Shown: positions 7,451 through 10,913 of the stretch, in pieces
Layout of the letters: each line of letters opens with the position of its first letter
Numbering within the stretch: the stretch's first letter is position 1
DNA from: ZLKRG44 sp964555705
GTDB taxonomy: Bacteria > Planctomycetota > Phycisphaerae > Phycisphaerales > SM1A02
Reading direction: 5' to 3'
Assembly (NCBI GenBank): GCA_964555705.1
Contig: CAZKTN010000055.1
Span: 1 to 10,913, forward strand
DNA length: 10,913 nucleotides
The notes under the pieces: generated by a model
Seen by the model: the letters and a program-made list of their open reading frames with translations, nothing else
What the model was told of the DNA's origin: nothing
Database searches by the model: none
Program-made: the position numbers and the translations under genes

Positions 7451-8293
7451 ATGACTCTCCCAATCACCGCCATTCTCTGCGCGCATGACGAGGCCGGGTA
7501 CCTGCGCACGACGCTGTCGCACGTGGTGCGCAACGGCATACGCCTCATGGTGATCGACAACGGGTCAACCGACGCGACGCCCACGATCCTCGACGAGTTC
7601 GGGTCGCACATCGTGGCCCGGGAGCGGCTCGCGTGGAATGGCGAGCTCGACCTGGTGGCGATCCTCGAACGCAAGGCTGCACTCGCATCGCAGGTGCGGG
7701 AGGGCTGGATCATCCACCAGGACTCGGACGAGATCCTCGAGAGCCATAACCCCAACGAGACATTGCGCAGCGCCATCGAGCGCATCGACCGCACATCGGC
7801 CAACGCGATCAACTTCGACGAGTTCGTCTTCCTGCCGATTGGCGGCATGTCGCTCGCTGGCCACGACTTCCACGCTCTCGCCCGCCACTACTACTTCCAC
7901 GAGCCGCAGAAGCAGCGGCTGATGCGCGCATGGCGGGCCGGCGCAGGGCTCTTGCAGGTCGAGGGCGGCCACCGGCTGTCCGAGCACGGCCGCACGGTCC
8001 ATGATGCGAACTTGGCGCTACGCCACTACCCTTTCCTTGATCTTGCTCACGCGCAGCGCAAGTACTCGCAGCGCAAGTTCGCCGAGCGCGGGCTTGCGCA
8101 GGGCTGGCACCTGCAGCGCTGCGACGTGATGCCTTCGGACATGGAGTTCCCCGCCGCCGACCGACTCAAGATGTGGACCGCGGGCCAGCCGCTCGATACT
8201 TCCGACCCTTGGCCGCGCCACTACTGGCTCGAGCGCAAGCTCGAGCGAATCGCCGCGCAAGGCTCGAGCCCTCAGGAGCCCAACCCTTCCTGA
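7451..8293 (+). CDS. GT2-family glycosyltransferase
   Basis: This protein of 280 residues probably transfers a sugar from a nucleotide sugar in the cytoplasm. The N-terminus ITAILCAHDEAGYL begins a GT-A fold. DNGSTDAT (D36 to T43) is the nucleotide-binding signature, and IHQDSDEIL holds the DxD-type metal site at D91 and D93. The region AQRKYSQRKFAERG near the C-terminus resembles the lysine- and arginine-rich tail found in related GT2 proteins. No membrane segment is seen, so this is a soluble enzyme rather than a synthase. ATG at 7451 comes 30 bp after the sulfotransferase gene, and the next gene starts 24 bp after its stop, so the three are probably co-transcribed. No Shine-Dalgarno is obvious. 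Donor and linkage cannot be predicted. Confidence 0.9.
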   Translation: MTLPITAILCAHDEAGYLRTTLSHVVRNGIRLMVIDNGSTDATPTILDEFGSHIVARERLAWNGELDLVAILERKAALASQVREGWIIHQDSDEILESHNPNETLRSAIERIDRTSANAINFDEFVFLPIGGMSLAGHDFHALARHYYFHEPQKQRLMRAWRAGAGLLQVEGGHRLSEHGRTVHDANLALRHYPFLDLAHAQRKYSQRKFAERGLAQGWHLQRCDVMPSDMEFPAADRLKMWTAGQPLDTSDPWPRHYWLERKLERIAAQGSSPQEPNPS

Positions 8294-8317
8294 AAGATCC
8301 GCCCGGGGCCGATTCCC

Positions 8318-9126
8318 ATGATCCGCGCCCTCCTTGGCATCAGCACACTCAACCGAGCCGGCTACCTGTCGGCCATCCTTGATTCGTTCCGCCAGACGGC
8401 ATCGCCGCGCATCGACTGGATCGTGGCTGTGGCCGATGACGGATCCTCGGATGGCAGTGAGGAGATTCTCCGAGACCACCTCAGGGCGCGCACCGTGGAC
8501 ATGGTCGCGTGGAATTCGTCCGCTGGAGTGTGCCGGCAGAAGAACTGCCTGCTTGCGCTGGCGAACGCCATCGACGCGGACTTCACCTTTCTCGCTGACG
8601 AGGACATCGTCTTCAGCCGCACGGGATGGGACACCGCATACATGGCGGCGATGCACGCCACAGGCTTCGGCCACCTGATCCACTTCGACGAGGCGTGGGC
8701 TCGGCAGTGCGGCACGCCGGACCCCGGAGGCGCACCCATCCGATGGACGGTTCCCGTGCCCGACGCGCAGGGCGCCTTCCTGACCCTCAACCGTGCCGCG
8801 CGGTCCTCCGTCGGGTACTTCGACGAGCGCAACTTCTGGGGTCGCGGATGGGGCCACCGCGACTTTACGCATCGTCTCGTGATGGCCGGACAGCACCCGG
8901 CGCACATGAGCGCTGACCATGTCGACGGACCGCGCCTGCTCCGGCTTCAGCCGCGCGAGACGTACGTGCAGAGCGTGCACAAGCACCCCGGGATGGAGGC
9001 GTTCTGGGCCAGCACGGCTCCGGAGGAGCAGCGGCGTCGCAAGGAGGTGATCCAGTCGCGAATGCGAAGCCTGCTCACCCTGGAGGATGCGGCGGATCCA
9101 GCGCACCACACTCGCTTCGAGGGCGC
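8318..9126 (+). CDS. GT2-family glycosyltransferase, 3' end lost in assembly gap
   Basis: About 270 codons are visible before the gap. The start LLGISTLNRAGYL and DDGSSDGSEEIL (D40 to L51) are GT2 signatures. FLADEDIVF (D94, E95, D96) is the metal-binding acidic cluster. The later NFWGRGWGHRDFTHRL resembles the C-terminal element seen in galactosyltransferase-type GT2 enzymes (Glyco_transf_7C-like), where an acidic residue after WG helps position the acceptor. All core elements of one GT-A domain therefore lie before the gap. The ATG at 8318 is 24 bp after the previous gene. The frame continues on paper through 100 N into a GT25-like domain, giving a possible two-domain protein ending at 9937, but the gap is probably nominal. 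Two separate genes are equally plausible or more so, so the parts are listed separately. Confidence 0.85.
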
Positions 9127-9226
9127 NNNNNNNNNNNNNNNNNNNNNNNNNNNNNNNNNNNNNNNNNNNNNNNNNNNNNNNNNNNNNNNNNNNNNNNNNN
9201 NNNNNNNNNNNNNNNNNNNNNNNNNN
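9127..9226. other. Assembly gap (100 N) between GT2 and GT25-like coding parts
   Basis: Exactly 100 undetermined bases, the same size as the other gap, so probably a placeholder. The GT25-like part on the right lacks its usual first 60 or more residues, which 33 codons could not supply. The true gap is therefore probably longer, or the domain is truncated. Confidence 0.97.
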
Positions 9227-9937
9227 AAGCTCGGTCGCCGCGCCATCAGCTCGGCCGGCGCGCTCGCGTACATCCACACGTGGCGCAACCTGATCGCGAC
9301 CGCGAAGAGCGAGAGGCGATGCCACATCCTCGTGATGGATGATGACACGATTCCGCACATGGGCTATGAGCCGATGGTGCGCGCTGCGGTGCGGGAGCTC
9401 CCAAGCGACTGGATGGTGCTCTACTTGGGGTTCACGCAGCGCAAGGACCACCCGCCAGTGCCCGTCACGCCACACCTGTGCCACCCAATGGCCTCGGTGG
9501 ACGGGTCCTTTGCGGTCATGGTGTCGTCGAGGGCGTACGACCCGCTCCTCGAACTGCTGCAGAGCGAACTCGCACCGGTGGATGCGGGCGCACTCCGCGA
9601 GCTCGACCGCCGCCATCCCACCCGCGTGTTCGCCCTGCGCGTGCCTGCAGTCATCGCGGATGTCAGCACCAGCAGCATCCGAGGGCCGCGCGACATGGCC
9701 GAACATGCCGCCAAGGCCGGCTGGGACCTCGGCAAGTACAGGCACCGGGTCCCCATGGACACCACCACACACCTGGGCAGCGAACTCTCAGGCAGCCCAA
9801 TGCGTGTGCACCGATCGCTGTGTCACGCTGTCGCCACGCGCGGACCCGAATCCGCGTACGACAACTCCGTCGCCGGACGCTGGTGGTCCGACCGCGATCA
9901 CGCGCGTTTCGCGCTGCGCTGGCCTCACTTGGGCTGA
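9227..9937 (+). CDS. GT25-like glycosyltransferase domain, 5' end lost in assembly gap
   Basis: About 236 codons are visible. The order of motifs fits GT25 enzymes such as LPS galactosyltransferases. SSAGALAYIHTW corresponds to the GCALSH..W segment. CHILVMDDDTI corresponds to the LEDD metal site (DDD at 9338-9346). SDWMVLYLGFT corresponds to the DWDILYLG segment, and ELAPVD lies near the expected late aspartate. The usual N-terminal part with the INL.RR.DR motif is missing and must be in the gap, if it exists. The stop at 9935-9937 lies inside the tail of the converging gene. It is either the second domain of the protein beginning at 8318 or a separate gene. The family call rests on motif order by eye and is moderate. 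Confidence 0.7.
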   Translation, partial: KLGRRAISSAGALAYIHTWRNLIATAKSERRCHILVMDDDTIPHMGYEPMVRAAVRELPSDWMVLYLGFTQRKDHPPVPVTPHLCHPMASVDGSFAVMVSSRAYDPLLELLQSELAPVDAGALRELDRRHPTRVFALRVPAVIADVSTSSIRGPRDMAEHAAKAGWDLGKYRHRVPMDTTTHLGSELSGSPMRVHRSLCHAVATRGPESAYDNSVAGRWWSDRDHARFALRWPHLG

Positions 9938-10761
9938 AGGTCAGGAGGCCTGGGGCACCACCTGAACTCACGGCCAGCGTCTGCGAACCTGCGCTGAACG
10001 CCGAGGAGAACCCGGAGGTCGATACCCGGCTCATGGCCAAACCAGGGCGACCTCTGCGCACGCGTGAACAGGTCGAATCCGTACAGGCTCACTGACCGCA
10101 CTCCGGCGGCCTCCAGCGCGAGCACGAGCCGCGTGCCCGTGAAGAGCAGCTCGTGACGGACAAGCGACCGAAGGTGCCGATTGACCGGAGCGATGCTGAA
10201 CAGCAGCTCGATGTCCTCCGCACCCATGTACCGCCCGTACAGGTCGAAGAGGCATGATGCCGACGGCAGAATCGTGACCTCCGGCGGGACTTGGCTGCTC
10301 CGCAGGAAGTTGAACGCATCGCAGGTCATGTGGAAAGGCGAGAGCGCCCAGAGTCGAACCCCCTCCTCCACCACGCGGCGGAACTTGTCGTCCACGATGC
10401 CGTCCGATGCCACGAACGCGAGCTGCCCGGACCACATCGTGATCCGCTCACCGGCATCAGCAGGGCTGCTCAGCCACTTGGCCATCTGGGAAATGCGGAT
10501 GACCTCATCGTGCGCATCGATCTCCGCACCATGACCGTCCACCTCCCCGTTTCCCACCACGGCGACGCGTGCACCCTCGAGACCGACCGGAAACCCGAGG
10601 GGGAAGCTTGAGGGAACGACACGTGTCTTGAAGTCGTACGACCGGTCCCTGTCAACCTCCGACTCCTGCATGAACCTGATTCCGAACGACGCCTCGTAGG
10701 CGGAGTAGCCGAGGGCCTCGGGACGGATCCCGTACAGCGGGGGTTGTGAGAGGTTGTCCAT
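9925..10761 (-). CDS. GT29 (sialyltransferase-fold) glycosyltransferase
   Basis: This protein of 278 residues resembles GT29 enzymes. A sialyl-motif-L-like stretch runs from RVAVVGNGEV (65-74) to EIDAHDEVIRIS (80-91). The segment FTGTRLVLALEAAG..VSLYGFD (207-230) resembles sialyl motif S. H243 follows in WFGHEPG, where the motif III/VS histidines are expected. The cysteines that join motifs L and S by a disulfide in animal enzymes are absent, as expected for a cytoplasmic protein without a membrane anchor. Classical GT29 enzymes use CMP-sialic acid, but the donor of this bacterial form is unknown. ATG at 10761 is preferred because GAAGGG lies 5 bases upstream and the protein fits the spacer. 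An earlier in-frame start at 10857 would overlap the divergent gene. Its stop overlaps the converging GT25-like gene by 13 bp. No sialic acid synthesis gene is in the window. Confidence 0.8.
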   Translation of the reverse strand: MDNLSQPPLYGIRPEALGYSAYEASFGIRFMQESEVDRDRSYDFKTRVVPSSFPLGFPVGLEGARVAVVGNGEVDGHGAEIDAHDEVIRISQMAKWLSSPADAGERITMWSGQLAFVASDGIVDDKFRRVVEEGVRLWALSPFHMTCDAFNFLRSSQVPPEVTILPSASCLFDLYGRYMGAEDIELLFSIAPVNRHLRSLVRHELLFTGTRLVLALEAAGVRSVSLYGFDLFTRAQRSPWFGHEPGIDLRVLLGVQRRFADAGREFRWCPRPPDLQPK

Positions 10762-10766
10762 GGGCA

Positions 10767-10772
10767 CCCTTC
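10767..10772 (-). promoter_or_regulatory. Ribosome binding site for the GT29-like gene
   Basis: GAAGGG lies 5 bases before the ATG at 10761 on the minus strand. It decides between this start and the upstream alternatives (an ATG 17 codons earlier and the open frame back to 10857), which lack such a site and run into the divergent gene. Confidence 0.45.
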
Positions 10773-10827
10773 GGAAGTCGACTGAACCAGCGGTGAGTGT
10801 ATGGTGCTCCATGCATCGACGCCCCGC

Positions 10828-10913
10828 ATGACCGTCTACCTCCACGCCGGCACCCACAAGACCGGGTCGAAGTCGCTTCAGGCACTCCTCAGCGATTCCC
10901 GGCAGGCGCTCCT
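10828..10913 (+). CDS. Sulfotransferase-like P-loop protein, cut by window edge
   Basis: Only about 28 codons are visible. They begin MTVYLHAGTHKTGSKSLQ, close to the HxGxHKTGTTxLQ start of a large bacterial group of sulfotransferase-fold proteins in which this loop binds the 5'-phosphosulfate of PAPS. The usual TT is replaced by SK here. The ATG at 10828 puts the motif at its usual distance from the N-terminus. An in-frame ATG at 10801, after GGTGAG, would add nine residues (MVLHASTPR) and cannot be excluded. The gene diverges from the GT29-like gene across 66 bp (39 bp with the earlier start), which should hold promoters for both. The rest of the protein, including the 3'-phosphate site, is outside the window, so the family call is tentative. 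Confidence 0.65.
   Translation, partial: MTVYLHAGTHKTGSKSLQALLSDSRQAL

Noticed and set aside
6004..9226. The two N runs as a possible biological repeat or paired insertion
   Set aside because: Both are exactly 100 undetermined bases with unlike flanks and no target duplication, which fits scaffold placeholders.
8018..9772. Minus-strand open frame of 584 codons opposite the GT2 and GT25-like genes
   Set aside because: It shows no motifs, runs through the N gap, and is antisense to well-supported glycosyltransferases. It is a GC-rich shadow.
9925..10857. Longer start at 10857 for the GT29-like gene
   Set aside because: The extra 32 residues would overlap the divergent P-loop gene. The ATG at 10761 has a good GAAGGG site at 5 bases.

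Overview
The window is a compact, GC-rich bacterial locus for making a surface polysaccharide or glycoconjugate. Its genes encode glycosyltransferases, sulfotransferases and one nucleotide-sugar epimerase. GTG and TTG starts, a 4-bp stop/start overlap, short spacers and the lack of introns all point to a bacterium. The phylum cannot be read from the sequence. A GC-rich Gram-negative such as a planctomycete, cyanobacterium or proteobacterium would fit, but this is a guess. Two runs of exactly 100 N (6004-6103 and 9127-9226) both fall inside coding sequence and look like placeholder scaffold gaps in a draft or metagenome assembly, so gene structure across them is uncertain.

Left block, minus strand, transcribed from 6648 down to 1. 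First comes a very large protein (6648-3205) with an N-terminal sulfotransferase domain, a long coiled coil containing 11-residue repeats, a GT4-type glycosyltransferase and a C-terminal GT2 glycosyltransferase. It is followed by a stand-alone sulfotransferase (3167-2364, TTG start). Next is a WecB-type UDP-GlcNAc 2-epimerase (2314-1184) with all catalytic residues present. Last is a GT4 glycosyltransferase (1187 to beyond the left edge) that resembles the middle domain of the large protein. These genes are closely spaced and probably form one operon.

Right block, plus strand. It diverges from the left block across only 25 bp and holds a second stand-alone sulfotransferase (6674-7420), a GT2 glycosyltransferase (7451-8293), another GT2 glycosyltransferase that runs into the second gap (8318-9126), and after the gap a GT25-like domain (9227-9937). 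A minus-strand gene (10761-9925) converges on it with a 13-bp tail overlap. That gene looks like a bacterial member of GT29, the sialyltransferase fold. A further plus-strand gene with a sulfotransferase-like P-loop starts near 10828 and leaves the window at the right edge.

Taken together, the locus probably assembles a sulfated glycan in the cytoplasm. WecB would supply UDP-ManNAc, five or six glycosyltransferase domains would build the chain, and up to four sulfotransferase domains would decorate or cap it using PAPS. No flippase, polymerase, ABC transporter, PAPS synthesis gene, NeuB or CMP-sialate synthetase is in view, so export and donor supply must be encoded elsewhere. No RNA genes, CRISPR arrays, insertion sequences or phage genes were seen. 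The most unusual items are the sulfotransferase / coiled-coil / GT4 / GT2 fusion and the GT29-like gene in a sulfotransferase-rich setting.
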